64,000 bases of DNA from Paenibacillus albidus (GCF_014644435.1 NZ_BMKR01000002.1:302916-366915), one strand, 5' to 3'. Positions 9,434 through 19,036 are shown, numbered from the stretch's first letter. Program-made: numbers and translations. The notes: a model not told the origin generated them from the letters alone.

Positions 9434-11440
9434 TTACATCACGCGTTTGAACAGCTTCTCCAGATCATAAGATGAAAAGGAGATGACAATGGGCCGTCCA
9501 TGCGGACAGGTATATGGCTGGCGGCAAGCCGCCAGACGGTTAAGAAGCGTCTCCACTTCCATTTCGGTGAGTTTCTGGTTGGCTTTAATGGAAGCTTTGC
9601 AGGAGCAGAGAATGGAGGACTTCTCACGCAGCTTGGCGAGGTCAATCATCCGTTCACTCAGCACCCACTCGGCCATTTCCTCGACCACCGCCTTCTCGTC
9701 TCCCTCAGGAAACCAGTAAGGCAAGGAACGGACCAAAAAGGTCTGCCCGCCAAAATGTTCAAGATACACTCCCGCCTGCTGAAACCAATGCAGTCGTTCG
9801 CTGAGCTGGCGGCTCTCCGACGGCGTAAACTCCAGAGTGATCGGCAGAAGCAGCTCCTGCGAGGCATCCTCGGGACGCCCGAATTTCTCATAATAAAATT
9901 CGTAATTAATCCGTTCATGGGCGGCATGCTGGTCAATCAGATACAGCCCGCTGTCATTCTGGGCAATAATATAGGTGCCATGATGCTGCCCGATATAGTT
10001 CAGCTCCGGGAATGCCGGCAGTCCGGGCTCCAAACGCTCAGCGGGTGCCCACAGCTCTTCGGCCACCGGTATCTGCCCGCGTGCCGGGGCTGCTGCTGGC
10101 GGATAGAAGCTGCTGCCGGAACTGCCTTCGGGCCGGGGTGAAGCCGGAGTCCGTGAACCGCTGCCGTAAGGAGCGTAAGCTTCTCTGGCCTGAGGTACCG
10201 GACCCTCATTAACGCCGGAACGTTGCTCCTGGGCGTAGGTACTACCGGACATAACCGTTCCTTCCATCGAGCCGAAGGAACTGGAGGAACCAGTGGAACC
10301 GTTGAACGGTGCGGAAGCGTAGTTCTCCCGGCGCGGCTCCGTTTCCTCCTTCGGGCTTCCTGCGCCTGCCTTGGTGAAGGCAAACTGCTCCTGAATAAAA
10401 GAGCTGCTTCCTTTGGGGCCGATAGTCTCCTTGCCCGGCCGGGGAATCAGGCTTTGTCCGAGCAGAACCTTGCGGATCTCCTCTTCCACGAACTTGTACA
10501 GCTCGGCCTCCTTGCTGAAGCGGACCTCCAGCTTGGCCGGATGCACATTGACATCCACCAGTGAAGGATGCATATCAAGCTGCATCACCAGCAGCGGGTA
10601 CCGGTTGATCGGCAGCAGGGTATGATAGGCCCGCATAATAGCCGCATTCAGTCCATTGCTGCGGATGTAACGGCCGCCCACAATGGTAGTTACCGCATTG
10701 CGGTTCGAGCGTGTCCATTCCGGGCGGCTGACATAACCGGTGATCCGGTAATCCGGGTCTTCCGCCGAGATCGGCAGCATGGCTTTGGCCGCTGATGTTC
10801 CATAGACTGCGGCAATAACCTGAAGCAGGTCGCCGTTGCCCAAAGTGTGCAGCAGCTGATTGCCATTGTGATGCAGCGTAAACGATATGGCGGGGTGAGC
10901 CAGCGCCATCCGGTACATCGCATCGGAGATATGGCCAAGCTCGGTTTGAATGCTCTTCATGTATTTCAGCCTTGCCGGAGTATTGAAGAATAATTCCCGG
11001 ACCGCAAAATCAGTGCCTTGCCCGGAAGGCGCATCTTCATTGCGAATCAGATTGCCCCCTTCAATATCAATCAGCCGGCCCTTGCCGTCGTCCCCGCTCG
11101 CGGTAAGCAAGGTCACCTTGGAGACGGCAGCAATACTGGGTAAGGCTTCTCCCCGGAAGCCCAGACTCGTAATTTGGAACAAATCCCGTCCGTTCGCAAT
11201 TTTACTGGTGGCATGGCGGTAAAAGGCGGTCTCGCAATCGTCCGGCTCAATCCCTGAGCCGTTATCCTTAACACGGATACTGTTCAATCCGCCTTCCTCT
11301 ACAGTCACCTCTATCCGTGTACTGCCTGCGTCAATCGCGTTCTCCACAAGCTCCTTCACGACAGAAGCCGGGCGCTCCACCACTTCACCGGCTGCAATCT
11401 GGTTGGCAATATGCTCGTCCAGCACATGAATTTTGGCCAT
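9434..11440 (-). CDS. mutL: DNA mismatch repair protein MutL
   Basis: 668 aa endonuclease-type MutL. The N-terminal GHKL ATPase shows ELVENAIDAG, DNGSGI and GFRGEALPSIAAVS. A Ser/Gly/Pro-rich linker (about 340-470) leads to a C-terminal domain with the nicking motif DQHAAHERINYE, SCKASIKA and CPHGRP. QELLLP just after the nicking motif fits the clamp-binding site known in B. subtilis MutL. The second ATG is chosen because GAGGTG lies 8 nt before it and only 2 nt before the first. It follows mutS by 26 bp, one operon. Confidence 0.97.
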   Translation of the reverse strand: MAKIHVLDEHIANQIAAGEVVERPASVVKELVENAIDAGSTRIEVTVEEGGLNSIRVKDNGSGIEPDDCETAFYRHATSKIANGRDLFQITSLGFRGEALPSIAAVSKVTLLTASGDDGKGRLIDIEGGNLIRNEDAPSGQGTDFAVRELFFNTPARLKYMKSIQTELGHISDAMYRMALAHPAISFTLHHNGNQLLHTLGNGDLLQVIAAVYGTSAAKAMLPISAEDPDYRITGYVSRPEWTRSNRNAVTTIVGGRYIRSNGLNAAIMRAYHTLLPINRYPLLVMQLDMHPSLVDVNVHPAKLEVRFSKEAELYKFVEEEIRKVLLGQSLIPRPGKETIGPKGSSSFIQEQFAFTKAGAGSPKEETEPRRENYASAPFNGSTGSSSSFGSMEGTVMSGSTYAQEQRSGVNEGPVPQAREAYAPYGSGSRTPASPRPEGSSGSSFYPPAAAPARGQIPVAEELWAPAERLEPGLPAFPELNYIGQHHGTYIIAQNDSGLYLIDQHAAHERINYEFYYEKFGRPEDASQELLLPITLEFTPSESRQLSERLHWFQQAGVYLEHFGGQTFLVRSLPYWFPEGDEKAVVEEMAEWVLSERMIDLAKLREKSSILCSCKASIKANQKLTEMEVETLLNRLAACRQPYTCPHGRPIVISFSSYDLEKLFKRVM

Positions 11441-11466
11441 GTTCATTTCACCTCGCTATTACTTGC

Positions 11467-14238
11467 TTATAGATCCTTGGCTTTCATTTTCAGATCGTTG
11501 AGCAGCCCCATTGCCTGAAGCGGGGTCATATTCATCAAGTCCGCTTCCCGGACGGCTGAGATAAAATCCTTGAGCGCAGGATTATCCTGCACCCCTGCCG
11601 CGCTGCCCTTACGGCTCTTGCGCGGTGCTTCCTCTCCAAAGATGGAGAGCTGCACAACTTCGCCCGTTTCTTCTACAGGAGCAGACGCCAGAGTGACTGC
11701 CGTCTCTGTATACGCCGCTGCAGCAGCAGCAGGCGAGGAAGGAACTGCCATTGTTGCCGCCTGGGGCGAGTCAGCGCCATGAGTCTCTTTTACCGTGGAA
11801 TGACCTTTATCATCCCCACCATAATGAAGCGAAGGGGCCCCCGGAGGCGCCGCTTGCTCGATGCTCTGCAGCAAATGATAGGCACGGTCAATGATCCCTT
11901 CGGGTAGGCCCGCGAGCCGGGCACAATAAATGCCGTAGCTGCTGTCGGCGGCCCCAGGTACAAGCTTGCGCAGGAAGTTCACCTTGTCTCCGCTCTCCTG
12001 CACGGCCATTGAGTAATTGCTCAGTCCTTGCAGACTGTCTTCCAAATGGGCCAGCTCATGGAAATGCGTGGAGACCAGCGCTTTGCAGGCAATCGTATCA
12101 TGCACGTATTCAATTACTGCCTGGGCGATGGCCATCCCCTCACTTGTGGAAGTACCGCGTCCCAGTTCATCGATAATAATCAAGCTGCGGGCCGTAGCTT
12201 TCTCGGTCATGACCTGAATGTCAGCCATCTCCACCATAAATGTGCTCTGGCCGCCAATAAGGTCATCCGCTGCCCCAATTCGTGTAAAGATCCGGTCGAT
12301 CAAAGGAACCTCGGCACTCGCTGCCGGAACGAAGCAGCCGATCTGGGCCAAAATGCAAATGAGGGCAACTTGACGCATATAGGTGCTTTTGCCGGCCATG
12401 TTCGGTCCCGTAATCAGCAGGATGTTCCCTTCTTCCTTGCTGAGCGTACTGCCATTGGCAATAAACGCGGAATCCTTCAACACCGCTTCCACCACCGGGT
12501 GGCGTCCGCCTTCCATCCGCAGGTCATAACCTTCCGAAAGCTTTGGCTTCACAAAACGGTGCTCCGCACTGACTGCCGCCAGACATTGGTACACATCAAT
12601 CTCAGCCACATTCTCCGCCAGACTTTGGAGACGCGGAATCTGGCTGCTGATCCGGTCGCGCAGCTCAGTGAACAGGCTGTATTCAAGGTCCGTCATTTTG
12701 TCCTGGGCTTCCAGGATCAGCGCTTCTTTCTCCTTCAGCTCCGGAGTCACAAAACGTTCTGCATTGGCTAAGGTCTGCTTGCGCTCGTACCGCCCTTCCG
12801 GCAGCGAGGTCAGATTGGCCCGGGTAATCTCAATATAATAACCGAAGATCTTGTTGTAGCCGATCTTCAGGGACTTGATCCCGGTAGCCTGGCGTTCCTT
12901 CGCCTCCAGCTCTGCAATCCAGCGCTTGCCGCTGCTGCTGGCTTCCCGCAGCTCGTCCAGCCGCGCATGATAGCCGGGACGGATGATCCCGCCATCCCGT
13001 ACGGAGACCGGCGCTTCATCCACAATCGCCCGTTCGATATCTTCCCGCAGCTCGGCACATTCGTCCATGGTGGAGCCAATCTCCCGCAGTGTAGCTGATC
13101 CGGCAGACAGGCATAGGGCCTTCAGAGCCGGAATCTGCGCCAGGGACAGCTTCAGCGCATTCATATCCCGGCCGTTCGCACTGCCGAAAGCAATGCGCCC
13201 CACCAGACGTTCCAGGTCATAGATTTCTTTCAGCGCCAGACGAAGATCCTCGCGGACTATGAACTGATTATACAAATAATCGACAGCCTCCAGCCGCCGT
13301 TCTATCGGTGCCCGCTGCAGCAGCGGCTTGTCGATTCTGCGGCGGAGCAGACGCGCGCCCATAGAGGTCTCGGTACGGTCCAGCAGCCAGAGCAGCGAGC
13401 CTTTTTTGGAGCGTTCACGTACAGTTTCGGTCAGCTCCAGATTCCGTCTGGTGAATGGATCAAGAATCATATAATTGCCCGGTTCATAGGGCGAGATCTG
13501 GCTCAGCTGTCCGAGGGACCGGCGCTGGGTCTCCCCTAAATAGGAAATCAGGAGGGCTAGACATTGGCCGCGCTCCTTCTCCAGCCGGACCCATGCCGCT
13601 TCACCAAACTGGCGGCGCGCCTGTTCTTCATCGCGTTTCTCCCAAGGCGTATACACAACCGGCTTGGACAACAGCGAGGCTTCGCTGCGCAGCTGCTCCA
13701 GCAGCCGCGCATCCCCGATAATCTCAGCCGGCTCATAAATGCCGATTTCATCCCGCAGCCACTCTGCTCCGGAGAGCACAGAGGTCACATACAGCTCGCC
13801 TGTCGTCAAGTCACAGGCTGCCAAAGCCATCATGCCGTCCTGCTCAGTGACGCAGACGAGATAATTGTTGCTTTTGTCGGAGATGATTTTGCCGTCCATT
13901 ACCGTCCCCGGGGTCACAACGCGCACAATATCCCGCCGCACCATGCCTTTCGTTACAGTCGGATCATCCAGCTGCTCGCAGATGGCGACTTTATATCCTT
14001 TTTCGATCAGTCTTTGAATGTAGCCTTCGGCTGAATGATAAGGCACCCCGCACATCGGAATACGGTCCTCACCGCCGCCCGCTCGGGCTGTTAATGTAAT
14101 CTCAAGCTCCTTGGAAGCAAGCACGGCGTCCTCAAAGAACATTTCGTAGAAATCGCCCAGCCTGAAGAACAGGAAAGCGTCCTTTGCCCCTTCCTTTACC
14201 CGTAAATACTGCTCTATCATTGGCGTATATTGTGCCAT
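11467..14238 (-). CDS. mutS: DNA mismatch recognition protein MutS
   Basis: 923 aa. N-terminal mismatch-binding domain with FFRLGDFYEMF, central lever/clamp region, ATPase with Walker A GPNMAGKST, then DELGRGTST and STHFHEL. An Ala/Pro-rich linker (about 800-850) precedes QLSIF, which fits the beta-clamp motif of Gram-positive MutS, and a C-terminal helix-turn-helix tail (DLMNMTPLQAMGLL). The start is the ATG with GGAGGT at 5 nt. Recognises mismatches and recruits MutL, encoded next. Confidence 0.97.
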   Translation of the reverse strand: MAQYTPMIEQYLRVKEGAKDAFLFFRLGDFYEMFFEDAVLASKELEITLTARAGGGEDRIPMCGVPYHSAEGYIQRLIEKGYKVAICEQLDDPTVTKGMVRRDIVRVVTPGTVMDGKIISDKSNNYLVCVTEQDGMMALAACDLTTGELYVTSVLSGAEWLRDEIGIYEPAEIIGDARLLEQLRSEASLLSKPVVYTPWEKRDEEQARRQFGEAAWVRLEKERGQCLALLISYLGETQRRSLGQLSQISPYEPGNYMILDPFTRRNLELTETVRERSKKGSLLWLLDRTETSMGARLLRRRIDKPLLQRAPIERRLEAVDYLYNQFIVREDLRLALKEIYDLERLVGRIAFGSANGRDMNALKLSLAQIPALKALCLSAGSATLREIGSTMDECAELREDIERAIVDEAPVSVRDGGIIRPGYHARLDELREASSSGKRWIAELEAKERQATGIKSLKIGYNKIFGYYIEITRANLTSLPEGRYERKQTLANAERFVTPELKEKEALILEAQDKMTDLEYSLFTELRDRISSQIPRLQSLAENVAEIDVYQCLAAVSAEHRFVKPKLSEGYDLRMEGGRHPVVEAVLKDSAFIANGSTLSKEEGNILLITGPNMAGKSTYMRQVALICILAQIGCFVPAASAEVPLIDRIFTRIGAADDLIGGQSTFMVEMADIQVMTEKATARSLIIIDELGRGTSTSEGMAIAQAVIEYVHDTIACKALVSTHFHELAHLEDSLQGLSNYSMAVQESGDKVNFLRKLVPGAADSSYGIYCARLAGLPEGIIDRAYHLLQSIEQAAPPGAPSLHYGGDDKGHSTVKETHGADSPQAATMAVPSSPAAAAAAYTETAVTLASAPVEETGEVVQLSIFGEEAPRKSRKGSAAGVQDNPALKDFISAVREADLMNMTPLQAMGLLNDLKMKAKDL

Positions 14239-14272
14239 GGTCAACCTCCATGCCTATTGATTGCTGTCCTCT

Positions 14273-14281
14273 ATTATAGCA
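14273..14281 (-). promoter_or_regulatory. Extended -10 promoter of mutS
   Basis: On the minus strand TGCTATAAT gives a perfect extended -10. The -35 region 17 bp upstream (AACTTT) is weak, as is common with extended -10 promoters. It lies about 35 bp before the mutS start. Confidence 0.5.
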
Positions 14282-14389
14282 GAAAGTTGCCCCGCAAAGT
14301 TACCTTCACAAATCCAGCCGGGCCAAACATGCTGCAGAGATGACAACAATTGAGCCATAGAAAGCTGACTTTCAAAAAAAGAATGTGCT

Positions 14390-14417
14390 TTGTATTGATC
14401 TGCGGTAAATTTATACT
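14390..14417 (+). promoter_or_regulatory. SigA-type promoter of the GNAT gene
   Basis: TTGTAT, 16 bp spacer, TATACT, about 40 bp upstream of the acetyltransferase start and divergent from the mutS promoter. Confidence 0.45.
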
Positions 14418-14455
14418 TAGACCTAAAAAAGCATAATAACGGGAGGAACCTGACT

Positions 14456-15253
14456 ATGATTCGCAAGTTAACGGAGAACGACAGGGCTGCACTGATGGAA
14501 CTGCTGCTAACAGAACCTGCCTTAAATCTGTTCATCATCGGGGATGTCGAGAACTTTGGATTTGAACAGGATTTTATGGAGCTGTGGGGAGATATTGATC
14601 CCGCAAGCGGGATTATACAGGCGGGTCTGCTCCGTTTCTACGACAGCTACCTGCCTTTTGCAGGCGGTCCGTTTGAGGAAAAGGCCCTTGCAGAAATCAT
14701 AACGCAGGACCCCAAGTTCAGCATGTTGTCCGGACCTGCCGACATCGTACATAAAATTAGCCGGTCCATCTCCTTTCGCAAAGAAAAGCAGCTGCATTTT
14801 GCCGAATTGAAAAATATAAGCAAACCGCTTCTTGAAGCCGTATCCTCCGGGGCTCCCATCCGGAAAGCAACCGTAGATGAGGTGGAAGCAGTATGCCGGC
14901 TTACAGACCAAATCACAGAATTTGAGAGCAACCGGGAAAGCTCCAGAAAAAGCTTAAAAAAGACGCTGGAAAGCGGAACGGGCCGCACTTATTATCTGGA
15001 GCATGAGGGGCAGGTCATCGCCACGGCCTCCACCACAGCGGAAAACTCCCGCTCGGCGATGGTGATCGGTGTAGCCACCCACCCCGATTACAGGCAGCAG
15101 GGCCTTGCAACACGCCTAGCGGCTCAGCTGTGTGCCGATGTGCTCAACGAGGGCAAATCCTTATGTCTGTTCTATGACAATCCGAAGGCCGGCGTCATCT
15201 ACAAACGTCTGGGATTCCAGGATATCGGGAACTGGGCCATGATGTACACCTGA
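14456..15253 (+). CDS. GNAT family N-acetyltransferase (tandem-type)
   Basis: 265 aa. The C-terminal half is a clear GNAT domain: VIGVATHPDYRQQGLATRLAAQLC is motif A with the acetyl-CoA pyrophosphate loop (QQGLAT), then LFYDNPKAGVIYKRLGF as motif B. The N-terminal 130 residues look like a second, degenerate GNAT fold as in tandem acetyltransferases. The start has GGGAGG. It stands alone on the plus strand, between mutS and the amidoligase gene. The substrate is unknown. Confidence 0.85.
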   Translation: MIRKLTENDRAALMELLLTEPALNLFIIGDVENFGFEQDFMELWGDIDPASGIIQAGLLRFYDSYLPFAGGPFEEKALAEIITQDPKFSMLSGPADIVHKISRSISFRKEKQLHFAELKNISKPLLEAVSSGAPIRKATVDEVEAVCRLTDQITEFESNRESSRKSLKKTLESGTGRTYYLEHEGQVIATASTTAENSRSAMVIGVATHPDYRQQGLATRLAAQLCADVLNEGKSLCLFYDNPKAGVIYKRLGFQDIGNWAMMYT

Positions 15254-15298
15254 TCCCTGCGGATATGCCAAGCCCCGGCCCAGCGTACCGGCCAGCAG

Positions 15299-16732
15299 CT
15301 ATTCTCGATCCCGGCCGCACCATAATTTCCGGATGTCGCGGGCTTCATCCCATGTCTGCTCCGCGGCGATGAAGCCAAACAGCGGCTCGATATAGCGGGC
15401 CGCCTGTGTATAGCCGCGCAGAGCGCGCAGTTGTGCGGGCAGCGGCCTGAAGGCGGCCCGCAGCAGGGATTTGTCGCCGCTGTAGTAAGCGGCGTGCAGG
15501 TCCTCCCGGTCCAGCGGGCGCCGCGGCAGGTCTTCGTAATGGCTCACGATCAGGTGAGCCAGATGGACCGTGCCTTTGGCTACCGCAGGGGAGACCAGGA
15601 AGCTCGGCAGGGTCCGGTACTCGAAGCCGCCGTGCGGCTGCAGGCGGAAATCGCCGAGCACCCCGTAGCGCGGACGCCTGGCCCCGGCCCGGGTGTCCTC
15701 CAGCAGCAGCATAGGCAGCGCGAGATAGTTATCAAGCGCGCGCAGGAGCGGCGCCGTCAGCGTTACGCCGCTGAAGTGCAGATGGCCGCCGAGGGCCCAG
15801 CCCATCAGCGGCATGCCCCCCGCCCGCCAGCGGAGCGAGCGGTCGATGAGCCGGTCCGCCGTGCGCGCGGCGGACATCAGCTGCGCCAGCAGCGCGCGCG
15901 GTTCCCCGCGCGGCTTGGGGCGCAGCTCCGCGACCGGGAACACGCCGCGCGTTCCCGGAGGCCCGGCGTCGCAGCCCGCGACGCCGGTGAGGGGCAGGTA
16001 CCGCGACGCAGGCACGACGCGGCAAGCGGGTTCCCGGACCAGGAGAAACTCCGGGTCCATGCCCATCAGGAGCCGCGGACGGCCCGGCTCCTCGGCGGCC
16101 AGGCGTTGCGCCAGCGCCTGCGCAACACGGCCGTAAGGGGGCGGCAGCGGCTTGCCGGGCGTCTGCCGCAGCGGCGCAAGGCTCTGCACGGCATATTTGC
16201 GTTCCCCAAGTGCCGCAAGCAGCACCTCCCCGCTGTCCAGACCCAGGCTGTAGAGGGCCCTTACGGCCACCCTCTCCAGCAGCTTCGCTGCCCCTCTCCG
16301 CCTTAGCGGCTCTGTGGAGCTCGTAAGAAGCACTTCGTCTGACTGGACTTCCGTGACTTCCGTGACTTCCGCATTCATCCTCCTGCTTGAGCCTCCTGCT
16401 ACTCTTTCTCTCCGCCCAGAGCCGACTGCAGACTCTTCCCAAGCAGACACCTCTGCCGGCTGCTGCCAGCCGCCCTTGCCGCCCGCCGCTTTCATGCCTG
16501 GACCGGCACCCAGGGCGGAAATCTCCAGCGCCGCCAGATTATAAACGACGACTTTATAATGTTGTCTGTGGCTTTGCCGGGAAGAACTTCGGGTACAGGC
16601 ATCGGGTATAGCCGCCCCCAAGATAGTACGCCTGCTCTCAGAGGTCAATGCCGCAACCACGCCGCTGCGCTCCAAGCGCCGTTCCAACTGCTCCAACGAA
16701 AGTTTGCTATAGGCTTCAAATCCTTCATTCAT
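15299..16732 (-). CDS. Putative amidoligase (phiEco32-like COOH-NH2 ligase type 2)
   Basis: 477 aa. Family-type motifs sit in order: GMDPEFLL (about 224-231), AELRPKP (268-274), GGHLHFSG (315-322) and GGFEYRTLPSF near 365. These are the metal and ATP-binding acidic, Arg and His residues of glutamine-synthetase-fold COOH-NH2 ligases, enzymes that join an amine to a carboxylate as in peptide tagging or crosslinking. The first 200 residues are variable, with a Gly/Ser/Glu insertion (about 75-145) that looks disordered. The gene is clearly more GC-rich than its neighbours, mainly at codon third positions. The start has GGGAGGG. It follows cotE, so a role in modifying coat proteins is a reasonable inference but not shown. 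Confidence 0.75.
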   Translation of the reverse strand: MNEGFEAYSKLSLEQLERRLERSGVVAALTSESRRTILGAAIPDACTRSSSRQSHRQHYKVVVYNLAALEISALGAGPGMKAAGGKGGWQQPAEVSAWEESAVGSGRRERVAGGSSRRMNAEVTEVTEVQSDEVLLTSSTEPLRRRGAAKLLERVAVRALYSLGLDSGEVLLAALGERKYAVQSLAPLRQTPGKPLPPPYGRVAQALAQRLAAEEPGRPRLLMGMDPEFLLVREPACRVVPASRYLPLTGVAGCDAGPPGTRGVFPVAELRPKPRGEPRALLAQLMSAARTADRLIDRSLRWRAGGMPLMGWALGGHLHFSGVTLTAPLLRALDNYLALPMLLLEDTRAGARRPRYGVLGDFRLQPHGGFEYRTLPSFLVSPAVAKGTVHLAHLIVSHYEDLPRRPLDREDLHAAYYSGDKSLLRAAFRPLPAQLRALRGYTQAARYIEPLFGFIAAEQTWDEARDIRKLWCGRDRE

Positions 16733-16875
16733 CCGGCCCCCTCCCTTCTGGCAGACGCTGTCCGTTTAGTTCTTTCTATATACCTGGAATTTCTCCAGTT
16801 GAAGAGGCTTGGTTAAGTTCGTAGAACATTAGACGGAGTATTCTAATTGCGGTTTGCGGTATCCCGCATAAACAG

Positions 16876-16911
16876 CAAAAAACGGTTTCCGTCACAGGGA
16901 CGTTACCGTTT
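16876..16911 (-). terminator. Second terminator-like hairpin after cotE
   Basis: AACGGT / ACCGTT with an inner CGTC / GACG pair, followed on the minus strand by TTTTTTG. It lies between the cotE terminator and the amidoligase gene. Next to it is a short run of three GCTGCCT heptamers (about 16914-16936). Confidence 0.55.
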
Positions 16912-16974
16912 CTGCTGCCTGCTGCCTGCTGCCTGTGCTTGCCGGCCGGGTAGGACCACCGGCCCTTCACGTGC

Positions 16975-17009
16975 AAAAAAAAAATTAAAAAAGGAGGGCA
17001 TTCGCCCTC
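16975..17009 (-). terminator. Strong terminator after cotE
   Basis: GAGGGC / GCCCTC with a 4-base loop, followed on the minus strand by a long T-rich run (CTTTTTTAATTTTTTTTTT). It separates cotE from the amidoligase gene. The rest of the 16733-17082 gap shows no gene. Confidence 0.85.
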
Positions 17010-17082
17010 TTCGCCGCCGCCCTTTCTACATATATTGGAGCATAACCCCAAGTACAGCAGTCAGCGGCGGCGTCCCCTTCCT

Positions 17083-17640
17083 TTACAGCTCATCATCCAG
17101 GGCGTCAGGGTCCAGATCGTCGTAGTCGAAGTTCTCGCCTTCGAAATCGTAATCCTTGTCTTCCAGATCATCGGTTTGATCAGTGACGAACACGCGGACT
17201 TTAGTCTCAGCTATCAGTTCCGCCTCAAATTCCCGCTCTACCCGCAGCGTTACACTGCCACCGCCCGGGGATACCCCCGCCTCTACACAGTTGGGTTCCT
17301 GCGTTGCCTCCGCAGATACCTCCACTGTAGAAGCACGGTGCCTCGGGTCCAGGTACGACAGTGGAATAAGCTCCACATAGGAGACCGTTTCCTTGGCTAC
17401 CTCGGTCTGCTTGTTTCTGTCGTACGAGTACCAGATGTTCACATCATAGGTACCGATTACTTCGATTCCGTTTCCGGCGGCTACCGCTTCGTATTGGTGG
17501 TTGATAATCCAAGCCCCCAGAATACTCGTCGGATGATGTGGCGGAGTCACGGTATGGGTTGCGGTAGAGAACTTACGACCTTTGCCGCAAATTGCCTTCG
17601 TAATGATCTCCCTTGTTTGACGTTTATGGCTTAATGACAT
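17083..17640 (-). CDS. cotE: Outer spore coat morphogenetic protein CotE
   Basis: 185 aa (B. subtilis CotE is 181). The opening MSLSHKRQTREIITKAICG and the internal strands HPTSILGAWIINHQYEA and GTYDVNIWYSYDRNKQT are characteristic, and the C-terminus is very acidic (D/E/Y-rich after about 160). CotE builds the outer coat on the mother-cell side of the forespore. The start ATG has GGAGGAGG; a longer frame starting 19 codons earlier lacks support. In B. subtilis it sits between ymcA (ricA) and mutS. Here mutS is near but ricA is 41 kb away. Confidence 0.95.
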   Translation of the reverse strand: MSLSHKRQTREIITKAICGKGRKFSTATHTVTPPHHPTSILGAWIINHQYEAVAAGNGIEVIGTYDVNIWYSYDRNKQTEVAKETVSYVELIPLSYLDPRHRASTVEVSAEATQEPNCVEAGVSPGGGSVTLRVEREFEAELIAETKVRVFVTDQTDDLEDKDYDFEGENFDYDDLDPDALDDEL

Positions 17641-17675
17641 CTTTTGAACCTCCTCCATACAATCATTCACTATCA

Positions 17676-17683
17676 AGTGTATG
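17676..17683 (-). promoter_or_regulatory. Possible SigE -10 element of cotE
   Basis: CATACACT on the minus strand, about 36 bp before the start, is one base from the SigE -10 consensus. No good -35 is present at the usual distance, so this rests mainly on cotE being SigE-dependent in B. subtilis. Confidence 0.3.
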
Positions 17684-17810
17684 CAGGTTCTGGGCATTTG
17701 TTGATTGTTAGTCTATAAATAAATTTGGGTAAGCCCTCCGGGAGTCTTTGGATGAAGTCTGATAGTTCATTTTATTTCAGAATTGCTTCAGGTATGAGTC
17801 CAATTGCGAA

Positions 17811-17832
17811 AAATGGACAGGCCCGGGCCTGG
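17811..17832 (-). terminator. Possible terminator after the HD-GYP gene
   Basis: A perfect 14 bp palindrome (CAGGCCCGGGCCTG) followed three bases later by TTTTT on the minus strand. The stem is short and GC-rich; the U-tract is offset. Confidence 0.35.
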
Positions 17833-17869
17833 TGCCTTATCTCCCTGCCGACAGCTTAGTTATCTGCGC

Positions 17870-18892
17870 TTACAGCGGCAGTACCCGCGTAATACCAAGC
17901 GATCTTTCCTTGCTGAGGTCGATGAATTCCTCCCCGATATTTACCAGCGGGCGGAGCGGATCATTGGATTGGATCAGAACAATTCTGCCTGTCCGTCCAT
18001 CCGACAGCTCCGCCTCGTTCCCTATCATCGACTGCATTAACTTATTAATAAAAACCCTGCAAATGTAAGGGTCAAGCTTGCCGTACACATCTTCCTCCAT
18101 CTGCAGCAAAACTTCGTAGAGCGGAGCCGCCTGGCGATAGTACCGGTCGGAAGTCATCGCGTGAAAAATATCGGTTACCGCAACAATTTTGCTGAAATCC
18201 GTAATCCGGTTCCCCAGTACGCCAAACGGGTAGCCGCTGCCGTCCATCCGTTCATGATGCTGCAGCGCCACCAGCGCCTGCATATGATTGGTGCCCACGG
18301 TATCCCTGATCATTTCGTATCCGTAGGTAGTATGCTTTTTCATCACCTGAAATTCTTTGTCCGTCAGCGGTCCGGGTTTGGTCAGTATTTCTGCCGGCAC
18401 CATAATCTTTCCAATATCATGCAGCGTTGCGGCAATCGTGAGCATACTCAGATCCTCGGGCTTTAATTTGAGCCACTTGCCAAGCAGCGTCGACAAGATA
18501 CCTACTGCAACATTATGCCTGTATGTATAGTCATCCTTCGTCTGCAGTGCAGACAGTATGCCGTAGAAATCGCCTTTCTCGGTCACCTGGTGAATAAAAG
18601 GGATGACTTCATTCCTGAGCTCGATCATAGGGACTCGTTTGGTTTTGTTGTATTTGATCTGCTCAAAAATGCCTTCCATAGCTGCAGTACAGTCGTCAAC
18701 GGCGATCTGAAAGAAAGCCGCACTGTCCAGTTTAATGACGTCATGCGGTTCAAGAACAATCTTATGCTGCCCGATTAACCGGATGTGCTCAGCGCTTAAC
18801 AAAGTCATTGCCGGCAGTACAAATACACCCTTGTCATTAAAAAGATTGGAAACCAGCTGTTTACCGATAAATGTCTCCGTGTTATTCTCCAT
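17870..18892 (-). CDS. HD-GYP domain protein, likely c-di-GMP phosphodiesterase
   Basis: 340 aa. An N-terminal region of about 120 residues with no named domain is followed by an HD-GYP domain: RHN (about 125), HDIGK (158-162), and HHERMDGSGYP (212-222) with the metal-binding histidines and the GYP signature intact. Such enzymes hydrolyse c-di-GMP to pGpG or GMP in the cytoplasm. No membrane segment is seen. The start is ATG with AGGTGA at 5 nt. It precedes cotE on the same strand, but I see no evidence for cotranscription. Activity is inferred from intact motifs. Confidence 0.88.
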   Translation of the reverse strand: MENNTETFIGKQLVSNLFNDKGVFVLPAMTLLSAEHIRLIGQHKIVLEPHDVIKLDSAAFFQIAVDDCTAAMEGIFEQIKYNKTKRVPMIELRNEVIPFIHQVTEKGDFYGILSALQTKDDYTYRHNVAVGILSTLLGKWLKLKPEDLSMLTIAATLHDIGKIMVPAEILTKPGPLTDKEFQVMKKHTTYGYEMIRDTVGTNHMQALVALQHHERMDGSGYPFGVLGNRITDFSKIVAVTDIFHAMTSDRYYRQAAPLYEVLLQMEEDVYGKLDPYICRVFINKLMQSMIGNEAELSDGRTGRIVLIQSNDPLRPLVNIGEEFIDLSKERSLGITRVLPL

Positions 18893-19036
18893 ACTCCTCA
18901 CCTGCCAATGCGAAAAATTCGCAGCAAAGCGAATTTTCTGCTGTTATTTGTAACCTTTGCTGTTGCATCTCATACTTATTTTATCGTTATTTTGTTAAGA
19001 ATTGTTAATACCTGCTCCTAATTTCAAACCCTCAAA

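Noticed and set aside
15431..16306. 291-codon open frame on the plus strand
   Set aside because: Produced by high GC in the amidoligase gene; composition is dominated by Arg, Gln and Ala with no motif.
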